64,000 nucleotides of DNA, taken from contig JAKUCV010006839.1 of assembly GCA_028386065.3 (NCBI GenBank), forward strand, positions 1-64,000, given 5' to 3'. The DNA is from Turnera subulata (lineage: Eukaryota; Streptophyta; Magnoliopsida; Malpighiales; Passifloraceae). Below are positions 12,491-22,546 of this stretch, piece by piece. Numbering within the stretch: position 1 is the stretch's first letter; every line of letters begins with the position of its first letter. The translations under genes were made by a program, and so were the position numbers. The notes below the pieces were generated by a model that worked only from the letters and a program-made list of their open reading frames with translations, had not been told where the DNA came from and ran no database searches.

Positions 12491-15119
12491 CTCCATTGAT
12501 TGCTTGATGCTCCCCCTCATTTTAGCCTCCATTGATTTCTTGATATTGTTGCATGCCAATCGCCCTTGTCAGCTTCTGGTGACGTGTGTTTTGTCTGGTC
12601 ACTTTTGGTATATCATTACTCCAATTGGACAGAGTTGGCAGCATTAACTTCATAATTTTGTCGTTGGAGCGTCTATCTTGCCATCTTGTTTTTGTAGTCC
12701 CGATGATATTGCAATATCATATGTAAAGTTGTGGTTGATGTCCGTCTCTGCTTTATGTGGACTGAATAAGGTATCTACATCTGCAAAATCAGCTTTACTC
12801 TCTTTCGGGTTTACAGGATTACACATTCGTTATTCCCCGAAGATAAGAGCAAATACATATAAAGCCGATAGGCTTAAATCAAAAGCTTCAGGCTTTATGT
12901 TACAAGCAATATAAATTGCACTTAGACAGGATACTCCAGGACCAGTCTAATAGCACGGTATTTGGAAACTTCTTTGGGAGTTCCAATCATAAATAAGTTT
13001 ATCCATACTCAAAATGATTTAAATTATGTAAAGATCAATTCAACTCTATTTTGTAATTTCCTGGGAATTAGTTGCTTCAGGCAACTTGGATCCTTCAGGG
13101 ATCTTCATGCATATATCATAACTTATGGATCCAAAATAATAGGCTGTAACAGCATTCATTAGATGCATTTCTAATATATTGCCAGGGGAGTATATCTCCT
13201 CATAATTAATACCTGGTCGTTTGGGTAAAACTTTGTGCCACAAACCGTGCTTTATATCTCATTATTTATTTCTTTCCGCACAAATACCCTATTATGACCA
13301 ATAGAATTTTACACCTTTTGGTGTACGGACTACAAGTCCGAAAAACTTCTCGCTTCGGGCAAGTCCAATCTCTCGCTTTGGGCGAGTCCAATTTCTCGCT
13401 TCGGGCGAGTCCAATACAGCCTTAATTGTATTTCTATATTTTGGCCAATTATACTGTGCCTACATTCGTCAATGTGGGTTGATGATCCTCATTTCATTTA
13501 GCGCTATATTAAACAATGAATATTCCGTCGATGGTTATTTTACGTCGGTTCCGTCTTATCTCTGACACTGTAATTGAGATCTCATCATGCTCATTTATTT
13601 CAGGTACCTGAGTTACTTCTGGAACTTTATCAATTGTGTCAGAGAATCAACCTCTTCTGGAGGACTTTTAATTCAAACCTCTACTGGAGGTCTTATTTTC
13701 TCACTGGGGCCATCTTATCACTTTTGCTCCTTTATCTCTATCGAGAATTTCTTTTCTTTTTGGAACCGAGTATAATCCATATGGATTCATTTGCATACTT
13801 ATATTGTTCTTCAGGAACATCAAAACAGGAGCATTTGCAGCTGGTATATAGTCACATATTTCAAATAAATATGTCTGGCAAATGACTTACTAATCTTCTG
13901 CAAATGAATCATTTCTTAGAACTTCAGGTTCATACTAATATTCGAGGATCAAAAATTAAATATTGATAAGTCATTTCAATAATTTCTTGATCCAGCTGCT
14001 TATTTTCTCTCCCCCTGATGTTGGGTAAAACATCAACTAATAAGCAAATATTGCTATAAATGAATCTCCAATCCCCTGTCATAGGTTTCAATTATCTTTA
14101 TAATATATGGAGATACATACCCAACGTAGATTCCCAATCTTCTTTAAGGGACCAATTTCACAACCCTGTGGTGGAGCATTATATAACTCAAGGTCCGAAG
14201 ATGGGAGATACTATGTATGTGACCATTAATTAATTAAATGGGGGGGTTCTTATAACATCATGTTGGCTTGATGCACAGTGTTGCTGCATATAAAATATCA
14301 ATTTCTCAAGCAATAATATTTCATCAACAGTCGTGCAATCAATTGTCAATGTTCCCCTAGATTTGTTTGGGTTTATTTCCAATGATATATGGTCTCTCGT
14401 TGATAAAATATACCAGCATTATCTAGACATATAGTCTAGTAACATAAGTAGGGACATGTGCCCGCAAGTGGCATAATAAGTGCGCACTTATGCCAACTTT
14501 CGTCACACAATAAACCATCTAGTCGATGCATCGTAAAAATTACCTAGATGGTTAACACCGCGGATTGATCAGTCCGCGTTCATGTCCCTTAATTATTCTT
14601 AAACTTGCTGGTGATGCTAGGCCATTCTCATCTTAGGAAGGCCGTATAATAAATTTTGCAGCAAACAAACATATGAAAATTTATTGATTATAAAAACTTC
14701 TGGTTTTTCAATCAATGATCAAAATAAATTTTGTGCATCATAATTGAACCGGGATGGCCCATTCGGTCATGCCAAACAATAAATCCATGAACCAACTTCA
14801 AGTTGGTGCCAGCTTCAGGCTGCGCAAGCTGTGTATTTAAACACTTAAAATTGCTAGCTCCAGCCTAGTGCATTCCAGCTTCTGGCTGGATATGTTAAGT
14901 TTCAATTACTCAACTGCTAGCTTCAGGCTAGCTATATATGTGCCAATTTTAAACTTATTTCTGCCACTCATGTCGGAAAAGATCGGAATTATTGAGCAAT
15001 AATTAATATAATGGCAGACATTTCCAAAAGCAAATCCTCGAGGATTGTAAAGCTTTGGAATTTTGCTGAATAATAATATAATCCACCGAAAAATCTTCAG
15101 GAACTTTTCGGGGACACCT
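12491..15119 (-). pseudogene. Decayed copia pol (RT to integrase order), minus strand
   Basis: The clearest remnant is 13046-13243, which reads PGINYEEIYSPGN and IPEGSKLPEATNSQEI, matching residues 722-790 of the intact pol at 23757-27317. Collinear remnants continue: 13350-13410 (region before RT), 13650-13820 (integrase C-terminal linker), 14690-14710 and 14790-14935 (around the protease/integrase boundary). All frames are heavily interrupted. Several sites have expanded small hairpins relative to the intact copy (three at 13349-13409, about five at 14791-14932). It can encode nothing functional. Confidence 0.7.
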
Positions 15120-15920
15120 GGCTATCTATGCTCAAGCTATAAAATGGGAGAAGGATTACATGGGAAGATACAGGAAAACTCATAGATATAGAAAAATTCA
15201 TCAAAGCAAAGAAACAGGAAAACTCAACCAAGACAAAAATGCCTTCCCCAGCTACTGTTTTCTTTGTTGAGGGTGCCTCACTAGGCAGAAGAAATAGATT
15301 GGCCTATAGCATGGTAAATGAACAACAAGAGGAACTGCCTAATGAGCTAGCAAGAATCCCACGTTTGGTTTTTGTAGATGAGCTATACTTGTCTAGGTTC
15401 TTTGTGACTCTAATGGAAGAAACTTTCTTCCTGGAGGACCAAGGCAATCTCAGGACAAATTTTTATGGCTCAGCTAACTCTATAATGTTTTTCATATCTG
15501 CTAGGATGCAGAAATTTCAGCTAGAGCCTTCATGTCAAATTTTAAATCAAAGCAGTTATTATCAGGTTTCCATGATGGCTCGGAGCGTCCCAAGGGTGAC
15601 TGGGTTACCACCTACATGGCCTAAGGTATGACTTTTATTGTGGAATTGCAGGGGTATAGCAAGAAGCTCTCAAGACTTTGTGCGTACCTTAAGGGATCTG
15701 AAGAATCAGTACAAGCCTAACATGGTACTGATTACTGAGACTTTGTGGCAAGCAGGAGAGAATCATGTGTGATTCCACTTCGTTTTCCTCCAACGAATCG
15801 GTTTGAGAAACTTGGAGAAAACAACAGGGGTGGTATGTGGTTCTCCTGGAACGACAGTGTTAGGGTCAACACTAATGGTGAGGCTCAGAGTTTCAGGGTT
15901 AATGTTGAACCCAACCGATA
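15120..15920 (+). pseudogene. LINE (L1-type) fragment: end of ORF1 and start of endonuclease
   Basis: On the plus strand, opposite to the host element, 15640-15773 reads LLWNCRGIARSSQDF and then VLITETLW, the N-terminal 'WNCRG' and 'ET' catalytic motifs of the APE-type endonuclease at the start of plant L1 ORF2. 15840-15910 continues in another frame with GGMWFSWNDSVRVN, also typical of that domain. The upstream 130-codon frame 15239-15631 may be the end of ORF1, but I do not recognise a domain in it. RT is absent. It was probably inserted or captured inside the copia derivative. Confidence 0.65.
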
Positions 15921-16167
15921 GATTACTTGTTTAAATATATGTATGAGAACCATTCTTTTTTGAATATTCTCCAGTTATGTATCCGTTTATGCAATAATAA
16001 TATGCATGTTTGCTTTGAGCCTTTTCCATTTATTATCTCATTTACGCCCACAGGCACAAATAATTATACTGTCTTATTCGCTTCAGGGAATAAATCTGAG
16101 TCAATTCATTTGGGATCCATAATAATTCATTTTATTGCTGGGGGTGTCTGTACTCGCGTAAATATAC

Positions 16168-16721
16168 GATCTTCTAGATCACATTAAAACATGCATTCTT
16201 CAGGAACATATTCGAATTTATGCTCTTCTAGAGCGTGTTAATCTTCAGGAACATATTCGAATTTATGCTATTCTGGAGCGTCTTAATCATTTTTTTCATT
16301 GACATCCCACACACATATAATTCTCCCCCTGTGGATGTCAATTTTGCATTGTCTTCGAGACTAATGCTTCAGGCATTATTCTAAGAAACAATTTTAAAGT
16401 ACTGAAAAGTAAATAAAATAAATTGCAATGCGTAATAATTTAAACTGAACATAAAAATAAATTGAATATAAAATGAATTGTTAAGCAAGTATAATATCCA
16501 CCTTCTGGTGGTCATATAATTGCCATCTTCTGGTGGTAATATTGTTTATTTTCGATTTTTCTTTGAAGGATCTTCCGGATCTTTAGAACGGTAAGACTTC
16601 CAGTCTTCGTTGTATTTTTCTTTTCCCGAGTCTTCTGGACTCTTTCATTTAGTCTTTCAGACTATTCTCATTTAAATGCATTTTCGCATTTAATGCCATT
16701 ATAAATTTCTTCCGGAAATTT
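16168..16721 (-). repeat. Cluster of micro-hairpins with YNGAA loops
   Basis: At least ten small inverted repeats with a 4-7 bp stem lie here: 16168-16180, 16222-16234, 16362-16378, 16498-16511, 16569-16581, 16593-16607, 16628-16642, 16650-16664, 16673-16692 and 16703-16721. Most have a 5-nt loop. Read in the element's sense (minus strand) loops are TAGAA, CTGAA, CGGAA, TGGAA, CAGAA and TGAAA, usually closed by a C-G pair. The last one has a 7-bp stem (AAATTTC/GAAATTT). No protein frame explains them. Confidence 0.8.
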
Positions 16722-16791
16722 TAAGGGCCTCAAATTCAAATAACATAATTGAATATGTAAATGCTTAATTAAAATAAACAAGCAAGGGGCC

Positions 16792-17066
16792 TTTTATTAA
16801 TCACCCCAAGTAAAATTAAATTATCGGAAATTAAATACGATGGGCCTTATACGAGCCCAATAAATTGTAAAGAAACAAAAATGAATAATGGGCCTTTTTA
16901 ATAGCCCAATCGGAATTTAAATAAAAACAGAAAATATGCTTACTCGATAAATCTTTCAGCAATAATATATATAATATATCATATTAATACATGGGCCTTT
17001 TAAAAATTAGCCCAATAAAAATTTAATAACTACAAATTAAAGGCAATGGGCCTTATATGAGCCCAT
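16792..17066 (-). repeat. Repeated TGGGC...GCCCA stem-loops
   Basis: Four copies of TGGGC-CTT(N)-GCCCA occur at 16841-16859, 16889-16908, 16992-17014 and 17046-17066, with a weaker relative at 16786-16807. Each arm is a TGGGCY 'site II' motif, which in plant promoters is bound by TCP factors. Any such function here is inference. Confidence 0.7.
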
Positions 17067-17099
17067 TTAAAATGTAAAGGGAAGCACTAAAATAAATAC

Positions 17100-17275
17100 A
17101 ATAGCCTTCCGGGCTTGCCGGGAAAATTCCGAGATGCTAAATTCCTGCCAAGCACTTCTGGGCTTGCCGAGAAAAACCCGAGGCGCTCCGGGAAAATCCC
17201 GAGATGCTAAATTCCGGCCAAGCACGTCTGGGCTTGCCGGGAAATACCGAGATGCTAAATGCCGGGCTTGTCGGA
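17100..17275 (-). repeat. Irregular GC-rich tandem repeat
   Basis: Units built from GGGCTTGCCGGGAAA and GAGATGCTAAATTCC recur at intervals of about 47-70 bp (for example 17132, 17202, 17249 for the second motif). They lie in the leader of the non-autonomous copia and have no evident coding role. Confidence 0.65.
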
Positions 17276-17711
17276 TCCCAACCGAACACTGTTCATGGTG
17301 CCGGATTTCGGCCAAAAATTACTGCCCGTGAAGTTAGTGAACCACACATCAACAAATCCTTTTATAAAAAGAAAAAACAAATAAAACTCCTCACCGGCCA
17401 TTGCACCCACGCCATGTATGTCAAGAACACCGACAACTACAGAAAGCAACTCAAATCCACAATCACTGCAATTACACTAAAATTATACCATGTATATGCC
17501 ATCAATCAAGCATAATTGTTGCTTTGTGCATATAAATAGAAATCACAGAGCTTTGCTCTAGAACTACCGGATGTTTCAAAGTAAACTATCCATGGGGAAT
17601 GAAGATTCTGGCTCTTTTTGAATTTTCTATTTCTTCTGCAAAAAACTATTCAATTCAATTATTCCCTGCGGGATGGTTCTTAGTGAATGCTATCTGTTGC
17701 TCGTTGTTTAC

Positions 17712-17715
<4 letters not shown>

Positions 17716-17782
<67 letters not shown>
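17716..17782. repeat. (TA)n microsatellite
   Basis: An uninterrupted run of TA dinucleotides of about 66 bp in the leader of the non-autonomous copia. Frames read through it (IYIYIY...) are artefacts. Confidence 0.95.
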
Positions 17783-17787
<5 letters not shown>

Positions 17788-18084
17788 ATGATTCGATCAT
17801 AAATTTTGTCTGAATTAAGAATTAAGAACTGTAATATAGAATGGAGGGCCCAATGTACTTGAGGAAATTGTAAGGCGGCCCATTTCCCTTGCTGGATTTG
17901 AAGTTGTATCAAGGGAAATTTGGGTGGGCTGACTTCATGAACTGGACTACAATTTTGATCCAACTATCACCTCTCCCTTTTTTTTCGTTTGACTTTGCAG
18001 AATTAGTTGTATTTCTTATATTAAAATGAAGTCATAAAGAGAACCCACACAAAAAAAATCAAATTTCTAACAAAATCACTACCG

Positions 18085-18560
18085 GTGAAGAGGGAGATCA
18101 ACCTACCGGTGAAGAGGGAGGAGGCGGCGAGGGGGGCCAACGCCGGCGACGACTTTGGTTCAGGTGGGGGTGCGTTCGGAGCTGCGGTGCAGGCAGCAAG
18201 GCGGCGGCGGTTATGGGCAGTGCCCGACCAGTCGGGTCTGCGCAAGCGAGGAGTGGCTGTAGCCACGGGGAGGAGCTCGCGGCCGGGCGTGTCTCCATGG
18301 CGCGGTGGCGCTGCATCCAGTGGTGGTGGGCTGCGTCGGGAGGGTGGAAGGAGACGGACCCGGTTGTGCAGAAAAACGGATCCGGGTTTTCCGTCGGGTT
18401 TCCGGCCGTAGACGGCGCGTCCGGCGGCGGCTGTGGACGGGTGAGGGGCCGTTGTGGTCGCGGCGGCCCGTGGAGTCCGATGGTGGTGGTGGTGCGTCGA
18501 ACGACGGCGCAAAACGTCACGCCAGAGGTGACGGGTTTCTTCTCCCGGCCGGCGACTGTG
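18085..18560 (-). other. GC-rich segment next to the primer site of the non-autonomous copia
   Basis: About 475 bp much richer in G and C than the rest of the element. It stays open in several frames on both strands (for example 18021-18512 minus, Pro/Ala/His/Arg-rich). Low-complexity composition with simultaneous opening of both strands suggests non-coding leader sequence or a captured GC-rich fragment. I do not recognise a protein. Confidence 0.5.
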
Positions 18561-18592
18561 CGTGTGGATTCAAGCACAGAATGGAGCACCTT

Positions 18593-18605
18593 CGTGCTGA
18601 TAACG
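18593..18605 (-). promoter_or_regulatory. Primer binding site of the non-autonomous copia
   Basis: Minus strand CGTTATCAGCACG immediately after the 5' LTR. It is identical to 22286-22298 after the 5' LTR of the autonomous copia. Confidence 0.8.
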
Positions 18606-18791
18606 TGTTATGAATAACTAGTTTAATGGAAGATTTTGGTGAAGAAGGTGAGAAAGATGAGAAGAAAAGAGAAAGCATAAATGGGAGAACCGAGCTCTCA
18701 ACCCAGTATTTTTATTCATGTATTCTCTATATATACAGAACATGGTTGGTGTAATAGTGACATCCACTATTACAATACACGTTTTATAACA
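18606..18791 (-). repeat. 5' LTR of the non-autonomous copia
   Basis: 186 bp, TG...CA termini, two mismatches to the 3' LTR, followed by target duplication TATAT. TATATATAG-type TATA box on the minus strand near 18727-18736. Confidence 0.9.
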
Positions 18792-18796
18792 TATAT

Positions 18797-19896
18797 AAGA
18801 TAAAGAATTTATTGACTAAAAGAAGGTTATAGCCAAGCTGAAAAAATTTGTTCACTTAAAAAAAAAAAAAAATTAGAACCAAGCAGTAAAAATTGTTCAC
18901 CAGCCATACAAAAACAAAATTTTTATAAAGGAAGATAACAATTTTTTTTAAAAAAAGATAACATATAAAAAAATAACATATTAAATGAGAAAATTGATTC
19001 AGATTACAAGAAGAGTAACATTGGGAGGAATATCGTTCAATGGTGTAACCATTTTCATTAGTTAGTCTTGTATAATTAGATAATCTCTTCCCATCTTGAA
19101 TTTTATGTTTCCAATGGTAAAGGAGATGTAAATGAACAGTGGATAAAATAAAAGGAAAAATAATATAAAGGAAGAGAGAGAAGAAAAAAAAAATTTGAAA
19201 AGTCATTGTGAATGAAATGAATAGTGTGAAATGCCATATACTTTATAATAATGGTTAATTTTATCATTTGAAGACTAAAAATGGATTCCCCGAAATTAAT
19301 TGCCAAGGAGGGTAGGGCCAGCAAGCGGAATACCACAATTCAAGTGGCCCAAAGGATGGATAAACCCCTAAACGACAAGCTTAAATCCTCGGTGGCTTGC
19401 TTGGTTAGGTGGTTGGAGTGGGGTGGGGTGAGTAATTGGTGTTGGCTGGGAGGATGAAGAGAACCAAAGACAGACAAATGATGGGCAGCGGTTAGTGGAG
19501 TTCAGTTTTTTTTTTTTTTTTTTCAGGTACAAAACATGGACGGGTAACTGAAAACAATACTACCATCACTCACGTCTTCAACGTACAGACCACAACTGAT
19601 AACATCATTGTCACTCTCGCCCTCTGTGTGCATCGTGGGTTTAATTTTTTGTGGAAAACAAGTTCTTCTGATGTGTCACAACCTGAAAGTTCATTTCCAT
19701 AGAAGGCAACCTTATCCCCCAAGCTTCACTTCGTACAAAGCTCCTAGGCATTCCTAAAAATAGGGGGGAAAAGAAAAAGAGAAAGAGAAAGGAAGGGGCA
19801 TTTCAATCCCCGAAATTTGTACATGGAGAGTTGGAAACTAAGGAGCAAAGCACATTCATATATGCCCTTACTTTTATATACATATGAGTATGTATG
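18797..19896. other. AT-rich 3' flank of the CRAL-TRIO gene, no gene seen
   Basis: Contains A/T-rich runs (18857-18872, a T run near 19507-19524) and short spurious frames. The last 100-200 bp before 19897 should hold the 3' untranslated region of the minus-strand gene, but I cannot assign a poly(A) signal with confidence. Confidence 0.5.
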
Positions 19897-21015
19897 CTAC
19901 GCGATACACCGCATTGAGTACAAGGACATCGGGTTATCCACGGAAGACCCACAATAGACACGGGGATGATCGCTCTCCAGTCCGTAATCCGTCACCGGAC
20001 GGTACTCCATCTCGTCGTCGTGATCATACGCAAACTGAGGCATCTCAATCTCATTCCTCTTCACATGCTCCCACAAAAACTCCAGCCTATTCACATACTT
20101 CACTTTCGAATATAACCTGTTGTTCCGACCAAAACAATTAATGACAAATCATATAAAAATCAGCCTTTCACTAACACATAATCTGTTTCTTTTAACATAA
20201 TCCTCAAATGACGCCTTTAAAAAAGTCTCATTAATTTTTCATAATACCCCATACTATTAATTAAAGGAAACCGTGATATCATTATAGTTAATTAGGATAT
20301 ATATTTTAAATACCATTAAAGGGCAGAATGGGGCCCTAAAGAGGGACATTGATTAATGAGCGTGACATTGACATATACTACTATACAGAGAAATCAAAGG
20401 AGAGAATCTTACCCTCCAGTGAATACAAGGCGACCAAAAGTGGCAAGGAAGAGCCTAGCCTGCAGGCCTGGATGCAGGAAATACACAGCCTCAAGATGGC
20501 TCCTCACATCCATTGGAATAGCCTCGGAAACTGATCGTAGGATTGATATCCCTGGGAAATTCTCGCTCCTCTGTACATCTGTGTGCACGTACACCACAGA
20601 GAATGCTTTCCCTTCTAATTTTGGATATATTCTATCCTCCAAATATCTCTTCAAAGCTTCGCTGCTCACCATCCGACCTGGCACACATTAACATATACCA
20701 AAAACATAAACGAACGGTATTAATCACTAAAAACATTCTATTCTATACCCTCATGGTGAGGTATTAATCATTCACAGGTCTAAAAGACATGTAAGTAAAA
20801 CAAAACCTAGAAATGCAACTCTAATTCGCATAAAATAAAACCAAACCAAGCATGAAACATGTACTCGTAAAAAAAGTCTCACCTGGGAAATGCTTGCCAA
20901 TGATGAGAAGTACCTTACGGCCACGTCTGTCCCGGCCTTGGACCTTGAAGACATTAACCTTCCCCATAAGATTTAGTTGGTCGGGTTCCGACAAGGCAGA
21001 AGAAGATGAGCTCAT
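19897..21015 (-). CDS. SEC14-like protein with divergent CRAL-TRIO domain (three exons)
   Basis: Exons on the minus strand are 21015-20883, 20677-20413 and 20116-19897. Introns have GT-AG borders (CCCAG|GTGAG...GCCAG|GTCGG; GGAGG|GTAAG...AACAG|GTTAT). The 618 bp joined give 205 residues and stop, about the usual length for small plant SEC14 'cytosolic factor' proteins. The N-terminus is a short Ser-rich stretch, then VFKVQGRDRRGRKVLLIIGK, the start of the divergent CRAL-TRIO fold. Exon 2 has VVYVHTDVQRSENFPGI and YFLHPGLQARLF; exon 3 has KYVNRLEFLWEHV and ends SMRCIA. CRAL-TRIO proteins bind or transfer lipids in the cytosol; the ligand of this subfamily is not established. No frame break is visible, so it is probably an active gene. 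Confidence 0.87.
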
Positions 21016-21152
21016 GTCTATTTTGGCAGAAGAGTTTAACTTACCAGAGTTCAGTTTAGTTTTGAGAGGGAATCTCCGTCCAATTTAACGAAAAGGAGAG
21101 TTCTTTTAAAAATAAAAACACAGGATAGAGAAAGAAGTGGTGGTGGGTTTCT

Positions 21153-21166
21153 ATTTATAATAGAGG
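21153..21166 (-). promoter_or_regulatory. TATA box of the CRAL-TRIO gene
   Basis: Minus strand TATTATAAATAGAA about 140 bp upstream of the ATG at 21015, a suitable distance for a short 5' untranslated region. It is followed (sense direction) by a purine-rich leader. Confidence 0.6.
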
Positions 21167-21176
21167 GTAAAAAGTC

Positions 21177-21222
21177 CAGGGAAGGGAAGGGAAGGGAAGG
21201 GAAGGGGAGGGGAGGGGAGGGG
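21177..21222 (-). repeat. (GGGAA/GGGGA)n tract in the promoter
   Basis: About nine 5-bp units (GGGAA then GGGGA on the plus strand; CT-rich on the sense strand) just upstream of the TATA box. Such pyrimidine tracts are common in plant core promoters. Confidence 0.75.
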
Positions 21223-21225
21223 ACT

Positions 21226-21796
21226 TATCCGCATTTTTCGCTCCCTTGAAGCGGCTAAATTGCTACTACACTATACCAATAGGAGGAGGAAGGGAGGGAT
21301 ATCATTTAGTGGGTATATTCCAAGGGATCTTCCGTTTTTGGGATTGGACTGAACCGAGCCAGACTGAACTCGGTCAAGAAACAGTGCCACGTATTTGGGC
21401 ATTTCCGGTGGTTACTGGGTTTGGTTTCCATTGGTGGTGTGGGCCGGCTACTGTGTGTTAAGTAGTACAACTAGTAGTATTATGCAAGCATGATTAATGT
21501 GCTAAACCTAAATTAAAGAGTGTTTTGTATCCACATAACTAACCACTCCCTACAGGATTCCTTCCACTCAACTTATGTGACTTCATCAACCTTATCCATG
21601 TTGACAAACTTGCCATTTCTAAATCCAACGAATGTGAACAGAAAGGGAATCCGAATTAATTTTTGTTTTGGTGAAGTAATTTACTAATCTTGTGTGTCTA
21701 TTTAGCGTGATCTTCCAAGAAAAAGAAGGTTAGGGATTCCATTGCAAGCGTTTTATATAGCATACCAAAAACCCCCTCTTGCCAAAATATATATAG
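21226..21796. other. Upstream region of the CRAL-TRIO gene, cut by a copia insertion
   Basis: No gene seen. Its outer end is the target duplication TATAG (21792-21796) of the copia element starting at 21797, so the native promoter beyond this point was displaced by 6.1 kb. Confidence 0.55.
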
Positions 21797-22285
21797 TGTT
21801 GTAAATAAATTATGGTGAATGTCATTGTTATCATATAGTAAAACTCATTTTTACCGTACTCGAATTTACCCCCAGTAAATATTTTACCCCTCAACCTAAC
21901 ATCCAATTGGATTCATCCCTTTGGCCATTTATTCACCATAATTCTCTTTGTCCTAATCTTAATACCATCTTCTTTTACCTAATATCCTTTTGATTTTATC
22001 TTATTAAATTAATCATTCTCATTTGTTTTTATCCTCCCATTTTCACCTATAAATACCCCCTTCATTTCCATACACACTTACACCTTCAATCTCCATAAAC
22101 TCACTCTCTCCAAATTTCCTTACACATCTTTTCTCTCCTCCCTCCATCATTAATATAATTATTCTCTATTTTGTTATTATTAAAGTTTTATTATTTCCTA
22201 CAAAGTTGTATTATTACCTTGGTCAAGTTTGATCAAGTTTGTATTATTCCATCAAATAGTGAAAATCTCCCCCAATTTTATAACA
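21797..22285 (+). repeat. 5' LTR of the autonomous copia
   Basis: TGTTGTAAATAAATT...TTTTATAACA, 489 bp. A TATA box (CTATAAATA, 22047-22055) followed by a C/T-rich stretch marks the likely promoter for the genomic RNA. Confidence 0.95.
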
Positions 22286-22298
22286 CGTTATCAGCACG
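22286..22298 (+). promoter_or_regulatory. Primer binding site of the autonomous copia
   Basis: CGTTATCAGCACG directly after the LTR. It is not the common TGGTATCAGAGC form and is shared exactly with the non-autonomous element at 18593-18605. Confidence 0.75.
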
Positions 22299-22546
22299 AG
22301 TCTCTACCTTATCAAGGTAATTATTTCTAAACCTTTTCTTATTACTACTTTAATTATTTCTATTACACATATATAGTATTTATATAGCCGAAAGATCTAT
22401 CGAGTAAGCATACATATATATTACATATTATTATTCTACTAATATAGCTGAAAGATTTATCGAGTAAGCATATATACTATATAATTTCTATTATTATTTC
22501 TCTTTATATTTGTTTTATATTTTGTTATTATTTCTTTACTGTTATA
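22299..22546 (+). other. Leader of the autonomous copia with a tandem duplication
   Basis: About 250 bp AT-rich. Two copies of a unit with TATCGAGTAAGCATA (near 22397 and 22458) occur. The equivalent leader in the non-autonomous element (minus strand near 16940-16965) keeps one copy. Confidence 0.65.

Larger units (their letters stand above)
12156..18791 (-). mobile_element. Non-autonomous Ty1/copia element with 186-bp LTRs
   Basis: Two 186-bp LTRs (12156-12341, 18606-18791) differ at only two positions and are flanked by a perfect 5-bp duplication TATAT (12151-12155, 18792-18796). On the minus strand the order is 5' LTR, primer site CGTTATCAGCACG, long leader, decayed pol, 3' untranslated region, polypurine tract CCAAGGGGGAG, 3' LTR. 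Primer site, 3' untranslated region and purine tract match the autonomous copia at 21797-27934, but the LTR sequence does not. Pol survives only as scattered remnants although the LTRs are nearly identical, so it was mobilised in trans, probably by such a relative. Confidence 0.85.

Noticed and set aside
17655..17963. Frames reading IYIYIY
   Set aside because: Produced by the (TA)n microsatellite.
18021..18617. Frames of 102-163 codons on both strands
   Set aside because: GC-rich DNA with few stops; four overlapping frames are open at once and none shows a domain. Kept only as a composition anomaly.
19884..20141. 85-codon plus-strand frame
   Set aside because: Antisense of exon 3 of the CRAL-TRIO gene.
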